Source of the DNA: CAVPHV01 sp963704825 | GTDB lineage: Bacteria > Actinomycetota > Acidimicrobiia > Spongiisociales > UBA5794 | Direction: 5' to 3' | Length of the DNA stretch: 64,000 nt | Assembly (NCBI GenBank): GCA_963704825.1 | Contig: CAVPHV010000003.1 | Location: 1-64,000, forward strand | Shown: one piece after another, positions 1-8,771 of the stretch | Layout: the number at the start of each line of letters is the position of its first letter | Position numbering within the stretch: position 1 is the first letter of the stretch | Position numbers and translations under genes: made by a program | The notes under the pieces: generated by a model | Database searches by the model: none | What the model saw: only the letters and a program-made list of their open reading frames with translations | Told to the model about the DNA's origin: nothing

Positions 1-1032
1 CAACGACCTCGACACCACCACCCTCTCCCCGGACGAGAACGTGCCCGTCCTCTCGTATCTGCTCTACGACGGCGAGTCGGGCACCCTGCACGACCGGCGT
101 GACCAACCAGGAGGTGCGGGGCGGCCACATCGTCACCATCGACCCACCAGCAGCAATCCCGACAGTCGGCGAGGTCGTGGCGCCGGCGACTCTTGACCGG
201 CGGCGCGCCAATGTATCCGCACCCGGGAACGCCTTCGGCGCCTACGCCGTGTTCGATCCCCTCACTCCGGGGACCACCACCCTGGGGATCGTCCAACCCC
301 CCGGCCACACCGCACCCGCCAACGGCTACACCACCCGCAACGTCAACGTCGACGCCCCCGACGTCTGGCTCTACTCGACCAGCCGATCGACACGGATCTC
401 CGACCAGAACATTGGGACGGGATCTCCAGGTCGAGCGCCGTATCGCGCTCGAAGTGGCGCCACCCGCACCGGGTGTGGACGTCACGATCACGGTCGCCGA
501 CCCATCGGTCGCTCTGGTTTCCACCGACCCAACGGCGGTCGGAAGCGGGTCAATCACCTTCCCGTTGGTGACCGGCACCTCCACACCGCTCATCTACGTG
601 CAGGGTCTGACCTTGAACCAAGGGACGGAGTTGCGGATCACCGCACCCGGTTACGACCAGTGGATCACGACCGTCCAGATCGTCGACGCGGGCTTCTACA
701 TCTACAGTCCCAGCGGCGACTTCTCCACAACGGTGGATGCATCCAACCGGACCATCCAGGTCCGACCGGCCGCTCTCGACGATCTGCAGCGGGTCGACGA
801 GTACCAGATGGTCCGAGGCGGCACCAACCCGTCGGTCGATGTGATGTCGTCTGACCCGACGGTAGGGGTGATCACGATCAGCCCGCTGGTCTTCACCGGC
901 GGCGACGACTATCTCAACACCGGGTTCGATCCGATCGCGGTGGGGACGACCACCATCTCGATCACGCAACCTGCCGGATTCTTGCCACCTGCCGGACGGA
1001 CATCCATCGTGGCGACCGTCGACCCCATCTGA
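1..1032 (+). CDS. 3' end of a large Ig-like repeat surface protein, two apparent frameshifts
   Basis: Partial gene entering from the left edge. The coding signal runs in frame 2 to about 98, frame 3 from about 93 to 416, then frame 1 to the TGA at 1030-1032. Removing the A at 417 joins the last two segments into one sensible reading. The protein is rich in Thr, Val, Pro and Gly and repeats a beta-sandwich-like pattern, for example PGTTTLGIVQPPGHT and VGTTTISITQPAGF about 200 residues apart. This resembles large secreted bacterial Ig-like repeat proteins. No catalytic motif or C-terminal anchor is visible. Function is unknown; cell surface or secreted is inferred from composition only. The two breaks may be sequence errors. 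Confidence 0.55.
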
Positions 1033-1119
1033 GGGCGGTCGTCACGAAGCGAGGGGGATGGTGGGGCGCTCCAGCGCGGCCTTGACCTTGTCGCGTTGCG
1101 GACAACGCAGTCAGCCCGG

Positions 1120-1125
1120 TAACGT
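1120..1125 (+). promoter_or_regulatory. probable leaderless promoter -10 box
   Basis: TAACGT ends 6 nt before the ATG at 1132, which has no Shine-Dalgarno sequence. A TTGCGG lies 18 nt upstream (1096-1101) as a possible -35. It is one of a set of such boxes in this window. Confidence 0.45.
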
Positions 1126-1131
1126 CACGGG

Positions 1132-1701
1132 ATGCCCGTCGTCGTTGCGCTCTTGTTGTCCGTCGTCCTCAGTCCGCCGTTTGGCGCGGCCGAGGCGACC
1201 GCGGCGTCGACAATCGGGGGACTCACGCTCGACGTCGCGGTCGAGGTCAACGCACCGGCCACTGCAGTGTTGGTGCGTCCGGTGGGACAGGGAACGGAGT
1301 TGCCGCCGGTGGCGCTCACCGACCAGGGCGATGGCACCTGGGCCGGGATCGTTGAACTGACCACGGTGGAGAACATCTCGGTTGCCTTCGAACTCATCCC
1401 GTCGAGTGGGCCGTCGACCGTCTCCGAGACGCACACGCTGATCGAACTGGGGGTCGACCGAGCGCTCTTCGAGTCGCCGGGGAGGGCCACCGACTCCGAT
1501 GCGGAGGACGAGGACGCCGCGGCAAATCGGCAGTGGGTGTGGCTGGCGTTGGCCGCCGGTGCAGCCGGTCTTGCCCTGCTGGTCATCTGGGCGTTCTGGG
1601 AGCGCGACGAGAAGTCGCATGATGCGCCAAATGCCGCAACACTTGACATGTTGTCGGGAAACGCCGACAACACCGCGGATGCCGACCGAGAACCCATCTG
1701 A
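1132..1701 (+). CDS. hypothetical membrane-anchored exported protein
   Basis: A 189-residue protein that I do not recognise. It has an N-terminal signal-like hydrophobic segment (about residues 1-25, ending around ATA), an extracytoplasmic beta-rich middle, a short acidic stretch (DSDAEDEDAA) and one C-terminal transmembrane helix (about residues 138-158, WVWLALAAGAAGLALLVIW), followed by a polar cytoplasmic tail. The topology is that of a type I membrane protein facing outside. The ATG at 1132 has no ribosome-binding site but a -10-like box 6 nt upstream. It lies tail to tail with the HAD phosphatase gene. Confidence 0.6.
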   Translation: MPVVVALLLSVVLSPPFGAAEATAASTIGGLTLDVAVEVNAPATAVLVRPVGQGTELPPVALTDQGDGTWAGIVELTTVENISVAFELIPSSGPSTVSETHTLIELGVDRALFESPGRATDSDAEDEDAAANRQWVWLALAAGAAGLALLVIWAFWERDEKSHDAPNAATLDMLSGNADNTADADREPI

Positions 1702-1766
1702 AGCGCAAGAACCCAGGCCCGACGCTCCGGACTACGAACTCGAGGACGACGACGAGAGGGTGTGGC

Positions 1767-2552
1767 TCAGCCCGAGGAGCGGCGCCGCAACAAGGCATAG
1801 GCGACGCCGGCGACGATGGCCACGGCGACGGTGGCGCCCGACACCAGTGGGGTCGGGCGGGGGATGCGGGGGATCACGCGAACCTCGAGCTGGAACTTGA
1901 GAATCGGCCACTCCCGCTCTTCGGCGATCCTGCGGAGTTCCTTGTCCGGGTTGACCGCGACCGGGTGGCCGACCATCTCCATCATCGGTAGATCGGTCTG
2001 GCTGTCGGAGTAGGCGTAGGATTCGGAGAGGTCGATGCCGTCGCGTTCGGCGACCTCGTTGATGATCTCGACCTTGCCCTGCCCCATCGGGTAGCGCTCG
2101 ATTTCGGGGAGGAAGAACCCTGCCGAGTCGGTCTTGATCCTCGTGGCGATGATGTCGCTGATTCCGATGTGGCGTCCGATCGGGCGCACGATTTGCTCGG
2201 GGCTGGCCGACACGAGGAACACTCGGCGGCCCTCCCGCTTGTGCTCCTCGATGAGGGTCAGCGCCTCCGCATAAACGAGGGGTTCGGCGATCTCTTCGAG
2301 GGTCTCTTCGACGAGTTGTTCGATCTCGGCGCGGTGCCATCCGGCCGTGAGCTGGAGCATTTGGTCGCGGGCCTTTTCGAGTTGATCCTCATCCGCGCCG
2401 AACAACACGTACATCAACTGGCCGAAGGCGAACCGGGTCAGCGTGCGCCGCCCGAGAAACCCCGCCTGGTACATGGGTTTCCCGAACGCCAGCGTCGACG
2501 ACTTGGAGATGACGGTCTTGTCGAGATCGAAGAAGGCAGCGGTCTGGGCCAT
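1767..2552 (-). CDS. HAD-IB family phosphatase with C-terminal membrane anchor
   Basis: A 261-residue haloacid-dehalogenase superfamily hydrolase of the SerB-like IB subfamily. Motif I is DLDKT (D9 nucleophile, D11 acid/base), motif II is the serine in VFLVSAS, motif III the lysine in GQGKVEI, and motif IV the aspartates in YSDSQTDLP. A helical cap lies between motifs I and II, as in phosphoserine phosphatase relatives. A C-terminal hydrophobic segment (about residues 237-254) ahead of RRR suggests tethering to the membrane. The substrate cannot be told from sequence; many actinobacterial members are annotated only as HAD-IB hydrolase. The start ATG is preceded by TAGACT 6 nt upstream and no Shine-Dalgarno. 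Confidence 0.85.
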   Translation of the reverse strand: MAQTAAFFDLDKTVISKSSTLAFGKPMYQAGFLGRRTLTRFAFGQLMYVLFGADEDQLEKARDQMLQLTAGWHRAEIEQLVEETLEEIAEPLVYAEALTLIEEHKREGRRVFLVSASPEQIVRPIGRHIGISDIIATRIKTDSAGFFLPEIERYPMGQGKVEIINEVAERDGIDLSESYAYSDSQTDLPMMEMVGHPVAVNPDKELRRIAEEREWPILKFQLEVRVIPRIPRPTPLVSGATVAVAIVAGVAYALLRRRSSG

Positions 2553-2558
2553 GGGATG

Positions 2559-2564
2559 AGTCTA
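2559..2564 (-). promoter_or_regulatory. probable leaderless promoter -10 box of the HAD phosphatase gene
   Basis: On the minus strand TAGACT ends 6 nt before the ATG at 2552, and no Shine-Dalgarno sequence is present. Confidence 0.45.
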
Positions 2565-2611
2565 CGGCGCGTGGCGGGCGTGCTTGAGGGGTAACTGCGC
2601 TCCGGCGACGG

Positions 2612-3839
2612 CTACGGGACGACAACCTCGGGGCGGCTGCTCATGATCCAAACGTCCGTGGCGGCGCAGTTCTCCGGCCGGTCGTCGCCCGGCGGCCCTA
2701 CATATCCACCACCCATCTGAATCACGTCGCCTTCCCGGGCGACGAGTTGACCATCCTGGTCGAAGATCCGCAGTGGATCGGAGTCGGCGGTGTACCCGAA
2801 CGGCCAGATGGGAGCCGTTCTGCCTTCGTCGGGTGTGACGTCGCCGTCACCGGGGAAGTAGACACAGTTGAGATCGGGATCGTACGCAACCTCGAAGGTG
2901 CCCAGCGCCCCCATCCCGCCGCCACCACGGGTCGGCTGGGTGAGGAGTTCGACGTCGCCGGGACGTGCGGTCGACTTGTTCGGGGAGATCGGCAATGGTG
3001 CCCTCGAGCACCTCGATGAACGGAATGAAGACCACCGCATCGCCGAACTCGCCCTCGACCTGGGCGCGAGTTGGCGTGTCGAGGTACTCCACCGTGACCT
3101 CGACGCGATTGCCCAGCGTGTCGAGCGATGAGCTCGACATCGCAGTCGCCTGGAGGTCGATGAAATCGAGGAGCTGCCCTTGGATGTCGATCAACTCCGC
3201 TTCGGTGTAGCCGGCCCCGCCGATCACGCATACCCGTCCGCCCTCACCGGCGGCCGCTTCGAGTGCAGTCCGATGGTCGGCGATGTCATCGCCGGTCAGC
3301 CAGATGGTCATCACCCCGTTGGCGGCGTCCCACCAGCGGCCGGCGTAGCGGTCGGGGATCGTTTCGAGGTAGGCCCAGACGGCATCCTCCGAATCCGTCG
3401 GCGGATTCCCCACCGACCCCGACCCGCGCAGGTCCTCACATGGCGTCGTGAAGTCGGGGGCGATGACCCCCGACAGGTCGGGGACCTCGGTGTCGGTCAC
3501 GGTCAGGTCGGCGCCGTTGTACCAACCGGTCAGCTGCATCAGAGGGGGATCGGTGTCGGGTGGCGTGATGCCGCCGACGATCGTGATGCCGGCACAGTCT
3601 GCGCTCGGGGAAGGACAGATCTCGAGGGTTCCGTCGTCGCGCGGCTGCACTACTCCGAAGGCGGTGATCAGCACGGCGCCGTCGGGTGCTTCGTCCGGTG
3701 GGGCCGTCGACGTTGTGGTCGTTGGTGCGGCTGTGGCGGTGGTCGGTGCTGTCTCGCCAACGGAGCCGGCGCCGCAGGCCGCGAGCAGCAGTGCTGCCGA
3801 GATGGCAAGGGCCAACGATCGTCTGGGCATGATCAACAT
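2612..3839 (-). CDS. hypothetical lipoprotein, one apparent frameshift
   Basis: A secreted lipoprotein of about 408 residues once one frame break is bridged. The N-terminus has a signal peptide and lipobox (LLLAACGAG), then a Thr-rich linker (TTATAAPTTTTSTAPP), then a globular domain with several cysteines. The reading frame starting at 3839 follows the coding signal to about 2965 (LPEQVDRT) and then turns into Arg-rich noise; the frame ending at 2612 takes over (ARPGDVELLTQPTRGGGG). The two together give a continuous protein, so a single indel lies near 2955-2985. A second ATG at 3830 is an alternative start. I recognise no family; envelope location is inferred from the lipobox. Confidence 0.6.
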
Positions 3840-3908
3840 CTTCCCACGGGGCCGGTGGGGCCGTCTCGCTTGGGACGCACGCGGCGCCGTATTGGGTTCC
3901 CGCGAAAC

Positions 3909-5186
3909 CTAGAGAATCAGCTCGCATGACTCGTAGGTGAATCCCCGGGTGCAGCTGTCCTCGCCGAGACCGCCCTCGAGCAGGTCGATGCCCGACCAGC
4001 CGTCGAGGACATCGTCGCCACTTCCACCGCGCAGCAGGTCGTTGCCGCCGAGACCTTCGAGTTGGTCCGCCCCGGCCTTGCCTTCGAGAGTGTCATCGCC
4101 GTCTGATCCGACGATCAGATCGTCGCCCGGTCCACCGATCAAGGTGTGCGGAAAGTCGTCGCCGATGGGGTAGGGATCTCCGTCATCCAACGGCGGTCGC
4201 AGCGCCCAGAGTATGTCGTTGCCGGAGCCACCGATGAGCGTGTCGGCACCCTTGCTGCCGCTGATCCAGTCATCTCCGGGCCCGCCGCGGATGATGTCGG
4301 CGCCGGCGTTGCCCACGAACCAATCGTCGCCGTCGCTGCCGATGAGCGTGTCGGGGTAGTGGCTTCCTACGACGTAGCCGATGCTGTGGAGCCGGTCCGT
4401 CCCGTTGCCGGTTGCGACGCCGGTGGCGAGGTTGACTTCGACGCCCTGCTGAGACGAGACGTAGACCACCATGTCCCTTCCGCTGCCGCCGATCACGGCG
4501 TCGTCTCCCTCGCCAGGGTCATTCCAGTCGAAACCAGCCCCGCCCTTGAGCAGGTCGTCACCGGAGCCACCGAACAAATGATCGTCACCGGCTTGTCCGA
4601 TAAGACGGTCGTCGCCGCCGCCCCCCTCGAGAAAGTCCCACTCTGGGCCACCCCAGAGGAGGTCGTTGCCGCCCCGCCCGTGGAGGTTGTCGCCGCCTAC
4701 GCCGCCCTTGAGTTCATTGGGTCCCTTGGTCCCATGGATGTCGTCGGAGTGGGACGATCCATACACGTTCTCGACGTTGCGGATGGTGTCTTGCTCGTCG
4801 CCGATCATGGCGGTGCCGGCGGCTAGATCGACGCGCACACGTTCTGGAGCCGACCAGTAGGCGACCCAGTCGGAGCCGACGCCGCCGATCAGAGTGTCGT
4901 CGCCGGGACCACCAACGAGGGTGTCGATGCCATGGTTGCCGCAGATGGTGTCATTGCCGCCGCCGCCGTTGATCCGGTCGTTGCCCCCTAGGCCAACGAT
5001 GACGTCGTCCAGATCGGTGCCCTGGAGATAATCGCGTTCGGCGGTGCCGATGATGGTTGCCGGCTTGCCGTCGCACATGGGCTGGTCGGCGCCCACGGCG
5101 CGGCTGGGGATTGTCAGCATCACTCCTGCGATCAGCAGAATGACGAATGCCGGGATGACCCGTCGAGGTGTCGAGTCGATACGCAT
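3909..5186 (-). CDS. RTX-type calcium-binding repeat protein
   Basis: A 425-residue secreted protein with a signal peptide (about residues 1-33, hydrophobic core AFVILLIAGVMLTI). Most of the rest consists of hemolysin-type nonapeptide repeats of the GGxGxDxL kind in at least three blocks (about residues 45-100, 160-220 and 285-400), which form Ca2+-binding parallel beta-rolls. It ends with a short Cys-containing tail (SCTRGF...SCELIL). No enzymatic domain is present and no type I secretion genes are nearby; the Sec signal peptide argues for ordinary export. ATG 5186 is chosen because AGAGGAG sits 5-6 nt upstream; a GTG at 5201 lies upstream of that ribosome-binding site. Confidence 0.85.
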   Translation of the reverse strand: MRIDSTPRRVIPAFVILLIAGVMLTIPSRAVGADQPMCDGKPATIIGTAERDYLQGTDLDDVIVGLGGNDRINGGGGNDTICGNHGIDTLVGGPGDDTLIGGVGSDWVAYWSAPERVRVDLAAGTAMIGDEQDTIRNVENVYGSSHSDDIHGTKGPNELKGGVGGDNLHGRGGNDLLWGGPEWDFLEGGGGDDRLIGQAGDDHLFGGSGDDLLKGGAGFDWNDPGEGDDAVIGGSGRDMVVYVSSQQGVEVNLATGVATGNGTDRLHSIGYVVGSHYPDTLIGSDGDDWFVGNAGADIIRGGPGDDWISGSKGADTLIGGSGNDILWALRPPLDDGDPYPIGDDFPHTLIGGPGDDLIVGSDGDDTLEGKAGADQLEGLGGNDLLRGGSGDDVLDGWSGIDLLEGGLGEDSCTRGFTYESCELIL

Positions 5187-5357
5187 CAGTACTCCTCTCA
5201 CAAGCCCTACCCGTGCCCCGGCTGATGGTAGGTCCTGGCAAGCGCGAATCCGAGGAACTCGCCGGCCGGTCGGTCAGCCCTCTTGAATCTGTCATACCCG
5301 GGCCATACGTTGCGAGGTACTTCCCCAATCCGGTAGAGCCGATCAACGAGCGGGATC

Positions 5358-5903
5358 ATGCCTGCGCTGTCGACATGGACACCGGAGGACGGGGTACTCG
5401 GCGCCGTCGCGCCTCTGGCGTTGGCCGCGGCAGCCGGGACTGCTCTCGTGGTCGATCTCGATCCGCACGGCCCGGCCTACCCGGGAGCGGTCGGCTTGGC
5501 CGAACTCGTGGCGGAGGGGCCGACCCGGCGTGATCTGGAGCCGGCCCGTCGTGGCATTGCGGTGCTTCGCAACGGCGGCGTCGAACCGGAGGCCGCCGCC
5601 GACGTGTTGGGAGCCCTCGTCGCGGGTTGGCCAGCGGTGGTCTTTCGGCTCCCTCCCCATCGCCGGCCCGATCGAGCCGGTGTGGTGCCGGTGCGGCCCC
5701 TGGTGCCCGGTGGGTTGTTTCCCGCAGGTGATCGAGCGGCCGTCTACCAGTCGGCGGGGTGGCGGCTCACACTTCCGGGCCCGGGGATCCTGCTGCCCCG
5801 TCCGCCGGGCGACGTGGTCAAGGCGCTGCTCGAAGGCGTCCGTCCCCGGCCCAATCGGTGGATCCGTTCGTGGCAGCAGGTCTGGGAGCTGCCGTGGGAG
5901 TGA
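5358..5903 (+). CDS. degenerate TadZ/CpaE-like protein of the pilus operon
   Basis: A 181-residue protein that begins the Tad operon. It occupies the place where actinobacteria usually carry a MinD/CpaE-like ATPase (septum-site protein Ssd, Rv3660c, by recalled synteny). The remnant AAAAGTALVVDLDPHGPAY looks like the strand and DxD-type segment of a ParA/MinD fold, but no Walker A P-loop is visible and the protein is much shorter than the roughly 350 residues usual for the family. It may localise the pilus machine without ATPase activity. Its TGA overlaps the GTG of tadA, which implies translational coupling. Assignment rests on position and weak similarity. Confidence 0.6.
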   Translation: MPALSTWTPEDGVLGAVAPLALAAAAGTALVVDLDPHGPAYPGAVGLAELVAEGPTRRDLEPARRGIAVLRNGGVEPEAAADVLGALVAGWPAVVFRLPPHRRPDRAGVVPVRPLVPGGLFPAGDRAAVYQSAGWRLTLPGPGILLPRPPGDVVKALLEGVRPRPNRWIRSWQQVWELPWE

Positions 5904-6955
5904 ACGATCGCCTGGCGCGTCTGCTGCTCGACACGGCTGTCCCCCTCGAACGCGAGGCGCTGCACGCCGCCGGGACAGAGATGCTCGCGGAGGCGGCGCC
6001 TCTGGCGGGGCCGTCTGATGTGCAGCGCGCCGTCGACGCCATCGTCGGGCTTGGTCCCGTCGAGGCGCTGTTGCGGGACTCAGAGGTCAGCGATGTTCTC
6101 GTGAATGGACCCGACGAAGTGTGGGTGGAGCGGGACGGCGAACTCATTCTCACCGACGTCAGCTTCGCCGACTCGGCTGCCATCACCGCAGCGGTCGAGC
6201 GCGTCATCGCCCCGTTGGGGCTGCGGCTCGACCGGGCCAGCCCTGCCGTCGATGCGCGGCTCCCCGACGGATCACGGCTCCACGCCATCGTCGCTCCGGT
6301 AGCCGTCGACGGGCCGGTGGTCGCCGTGCGGCGGTTTACTGAGGCTGTTCCCGATGTGGAGTCCCTGGTCGTCGCCGGTGGGATCACCGCAGCCGGGGCC
6401 CAGGTGCTGCGTGACGTGGTGGCGACTCGCTGCAACGTCCTCGTGTCCGGCGGCACCGGGTCGGGCAAGACGACGCTGCTCAACGTGCTGTCGAAGGAGA
6501 TCCCTTCGGACGAGCGGGTGGTGACGGTCGAGGACGCCGCCGAATTGCGGCTCGATGGCCACGTGGTGCGGCTCGAGGCGCGGCCGCCCAACGCCGAGGG
6601 CGCCGGTGAGGTCACCCTGCGTCAGTTGGTCCGCCACGCACTGCGGCTGCGACCCGACCGCATCATCGTCGGGGAGGTGCGCGGTTCCGAGGCCCTGGAC
6701 ATGGTGCAAGCGATGAGCACCGGCCACGACGGTTCGATGTCGACCGTGCACGCCAACAGCGCCGAAGAAGCCTTGTGGCGCGTCGAGACGTTGGCGCTGT
6801 CGGGGGAGGCCCGGGTGGCGGCGACCACCGTACGTCGCCAACTCTTCGCCGCCCTCGATGTGGTGATTCAGGTGGAGCGCCACCGCGGCCATCGCCGGGT
6901 GCGCTCGATCGAGACGCTGGAATCGGGCCGGTTCGAGGAGCGATACCGATGCTGA
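5900..6955 (+). CDS. tadA: TadA/CpaF-type secretion ATPase
   Basis: The hexameric ATPase that powers assembly of Flp/Tad pili at the inner face of the membrane (type II/IV secretion ATPase superfamily, 351 residues). The Walker A is GGTGSGKTTLL, followed by the Asp box VVTVEDAAELRL, a Walker B-like segment (RPDRIIVGEVRGSEALDM) and the His box TGHDGSMSTVHANS. The N-terminal domain (LLLDTAVPLEREAL through VSDVLVNGPDEVWVERDG) matches the family. The GTG at 5900 overlaps the preceding stop (GTGA) and is preferred; a further in-frame GTG lies at 5894. It is followed by tadB with a 7-nt overlap. Confidence 0.93.
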   Translation: MNDRLARLLLDTAVPLEREALHAAGTEMLAEAAPLAGPSDVQRAVDAIVGLGPVEALLRDSEVSDVLVNGPDEVWVERDGELILTDVSFADSAAITAAVERVIAPLGLRLDRASPAVDARLPDGSRLHAIVAPVAVDGPVVAVRRFTEAVPDVESLVVAGGITAAGAQVLRDVVATRCNVLVSGGTGSGKTTLLNVLSKEIPSDERVVTVEDAAELRLDGHVVRLEARPPNAEGAGEVTLRQLVRHALRLRPDRIIVGEVRGSEALDMVQAMSTGHDGSMSTVHANSAEEALWRVETLALSGEARVAATTVRRQLFAALDVVIQVERHRGHRRVRSIETLESGRFEERYRC

Positions 6956-7575
6956 TCGCCGTCCTGTGTGCCGCTTTCATCGTTGCCGGCGTGCCGTGGT
7001 TGCGATCACGTCCGCGGCCAGTGCCGAAGCTGTGCCGCGCCGAACGCCCGGGTCCGGGCGACGAAGTGGCGCTGCTCAACGGCATCGCCGCAGAACTCCG
7101 GTCGGGAGCGTCACTGCGCATGGCCCTCGTCGCCGGCGCCGAGCGTGCCCCGCAGCTCGACCTGGGTCGAGCGGTTCGGGCGGCAGCAGCCGGGCAGCCG
7201 ATGAGCGATGTGGCTGCCGAATTGGCCAGGGCTCTGCCCAGCAACGGGCGCTTCGTCGCCGCCGCGGTCCGGTTGACGGCCACGTCAGGTGGCCGTGCCG
7301 CATCAGTGTTCGAGGAATTGGCATTGCATGCCGCCGAGACGGGGGAGTTGTCCCGCGAGCGTCGGGCGCAGACCGCCCAAGCACGACTCTCGGCGTTCGT
7401 TGTCGGCGGAGCGCCGGTGGCGATGGTGGTCGTGCTGCTGATCACGGGCAAGGCACAGGCTCTGCTCGCGGCTGGGCCGGTGGGCCACGCCATGGCGGCC
7501 ATCGGCGTCGGACTCGAGCTGGTCGGCTTGGTCGTCGTCGCCATCGTGTTGCGCAACGCGGAGCGTGCCCCGTGA
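6949..7575 (+). CDS. tadB: TadB-like pilus assembly membrane protein
   Basis: A 208-residue type II secretion F-domain protein, one of two small platform proteins that act with TadA. There is an N-terminal membrane segment (IAVLCAAFIVAGVPWL), a cytoplasmic F domain with the typical LLNGIAAELRSGASLRMAL opening and the FEELALHAAETGELSRERRAQTAQARLSAFVVGGAPV region, then two C-terminal transmembrane helices. It is shorter than proteobacterial TadB, as usual for actinobacterial loci. The ATG at 6949 overlaps the end of tadA; the TGA at 7573-7575 overlaps the tadC start. Confidence 0.85.
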   Translation: MLIAVLCAAFIVAGVPWLRSRPRPVPKLCRAERPGPGDEVALLNGIAAELRSGASLRMALVAGAERAPQLDLGRAVRAAAAGQPMSDVAAELARALPSNGRFVAAAVRLTATSGGRAASVFEELALHAAETGELSRERRAQTAQARLSAFVVGGAPVAMVVVLLITGKAQALLAAGPVGHAMAAIGVGLELVGLVVVAIVLRNAERAP

Positions 7576-8192
7576 TGCTGTCTGTCGTTGTGGCCCTCGG
7601 CGTCACCGGCGCCATTCGATCACGCTTCCCGCGAGCGGGGTGGTGGGTGCTCCCGGCCGTGGCGGGTGCCGTCTGGTACCCACTTCAGACTCTGGCGCTA
7701 GGCGTGGCCGCGTTGGCCGTCACCCGCCGCGGCGTCATCCGCCGGATCAGGGCAGAGCGGACCAGGGCTGAACGCGACGCCGTCGCGCTTGCCGAACTGG
7801 TGGGCCTTGGGCTCAGCGCCGGGTTGTCGTTCGTGGCCGCCTTGGAGGCGGCCGCCTGCGAGATTGGTCCGCCGCTCGCCGAAGAAGTGCACGACGTCAT
7901 CCGCCGCTCACGACACGGTGGCATTGCGGCGGCGCTGGAGGAGTCTGGCGGGGCGGCCCGGCGTCTCTATCTGCTGGCGGCGCGGGCGACGGTGACGGGT
8001 GCTCCGGTCGCGGCCGCGGTCCGCGCCTACGTCGCCGAGCAACGTGACGCCGATCGGGCTCGGGCGCTGGCTGCGGCACGCCGGCTCCCGGTGCAGCTGC
8101 TGTTTCCGCTGGCGCTGTTGATCCTGCCGGGTTTCATGGTGCTCACCATTGGCCCGGCGCTGCTGGGGGCGCTGGAGCGCCTCGGCATGTGA
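7575..8192 (+). CDS. tadC: TadC-like pilus assembly membrane protein
   Basis: A 205-residue F-domain membrane protein and paralogue of the preceding gene, predicted to form the inner-membrane platform of the Tad pilus with it. N-terminal helices (about residues 22-48) precede the cytoplasmic segment LAELVGLGLSAGLSFVAALEAAA, and two C-terminal helices include LLFPLALLILPGFMVLTIGPALLG, a typical TadC ending. The ATG at 7575 overlaps the tadB stop; an adjacent GTG at 7572 is possible. The order ATPase, TadB, TadC, pilin, TadE is the standard actinobacterial arrangement. Confidence 0.85.
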   Translation: MLSVVVALGVTGAIRSRFPRAGWWVLPAVAGAVWYPLQTLALGVAALAVTRRGVIRRIRAERTRAERDAVALAELVGLGLSAGLSFVAALEAAACEIGPPLAEEVHDVIRRSRHGGIAAALEESGGAARRLYLLAARATVTGAPVAAAVRAYVAEQRDADRARALAAARRLPVQLLFPLALLILPGFMVLTIGPALLGALERLGM

Positions 8193-8241
8193 CTTCCCGC
8201 CGTGCCGGCCGGTCGCCGGTGAAGAAAGGAATCCTCAAGTC

Positions 8242-8415
8242 ATGTATGTGCAGAATCTGATCCACCGAGAGGACGGCCAGGCGACGGCCGAATATGCCCT
8301 CGTCATTGTGGCCGCGGCGGCGGTCGCCCTGGCCCTGATCCTGTGGGCCACCAACACCGGCGCCCTCGAGAGCCTGTTCGATGCCGTCGTCGAGCGGGTG
8401 CGGTCCTACGTGTGA
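8242..8415 (+). CDS. Flp-type pilin (DUF4244-like)
   Basis: A 57-residue prepilin and likely the main structural subunit of the Tad pilus. The short leader contains the segment DGQATAEYALVIV: a polar leader, then a glycine-led region with the Glu-Tyr pair typical of Flp pilins, running into one hydrophobic helix (ALVIVAAAAVALALILWA). Cleavage by a prepilin peptidase is inferred; no peptidase gene lies in this operon. AGAAAGGA at 8223-8230 provides a ribosome-binding site. Its TGA overlaps the GTG of the TadE gene. Confidence 0.85.
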   Translation: MYVQNLIHREDGQATAEYALVIVAAAAVALALILWATNTGALESLFDAVVERVRSYV

Positions 8416-8771
8416 ACCAGCGAGGTAGCGCCGTGGTCGAGTTCGCCCTCGTTCTGCCCCTGGTGCTGCTGGTGATCCTCGCCGTCGTCGAGGTCGCCGT
8501 CGTCGCCCGGACCCAGCTCGAGGTCGTGAACGCCGCCCGGGAAGGGGCACGCGAGGCTGCGGCCAATCCCGACCCCGCCGCCGCGGTGGGCGTCGTCCAA
8601 CAGAGTCTCGGCTCGGCCGGATCGCGGGCCAGGGTCCAAGTCAGCCGGCCTCATGTTGTGGGGGAGCGGGCGGTGGTGGTCGTTCGCCTCCCCCACACGC
8701 TGGCGGCGCCAATGTTTGGCGGGGTTACGGTCGAGCTGCGGGCGAGATCGGTGATGCGAGTGGAGCGGTGA
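8412..8771 (+). CDS. tadE: TadE-family pseudopilin
   Basis: A 119-residue TadE-like protein. The N-terminus RGSAVVEFALVLPLVLLVILAVVEVAVVARTQLEVVNAAREGAR is the classic TadE signature: a Gly before the Glu of a pilin-like cleavage motif, one transmembrane helix, then a helix running into a small extracytoplasmic domain. TadE-type minor pseudopilins are needed for pilus assembly in the systems studied. The GTG at 8412 overlaps the pilin stop, and the stop overlaps the next start. It sits in an unbroken operon with tadA-tadC. Confidence 0.9.
   Translation: MNQRGSAVVEFALVLPLVLLVILAVVEVAVVARTQLEVVNAAREGAREAAANPDPAAAVGVVQQSLGSAGSRARVQVSRPHVVGERAVVVVRLPHTLAAPMFGGVTVELRARSVMRVER

Noticed and set aside
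3909..5186. Short regular DNA repeats suggestive of a CRISPR array
   Set aside because: The periodicity is that of codons for GGxGxDxL protein repeats, with variable units and an open reading frame through all of them.
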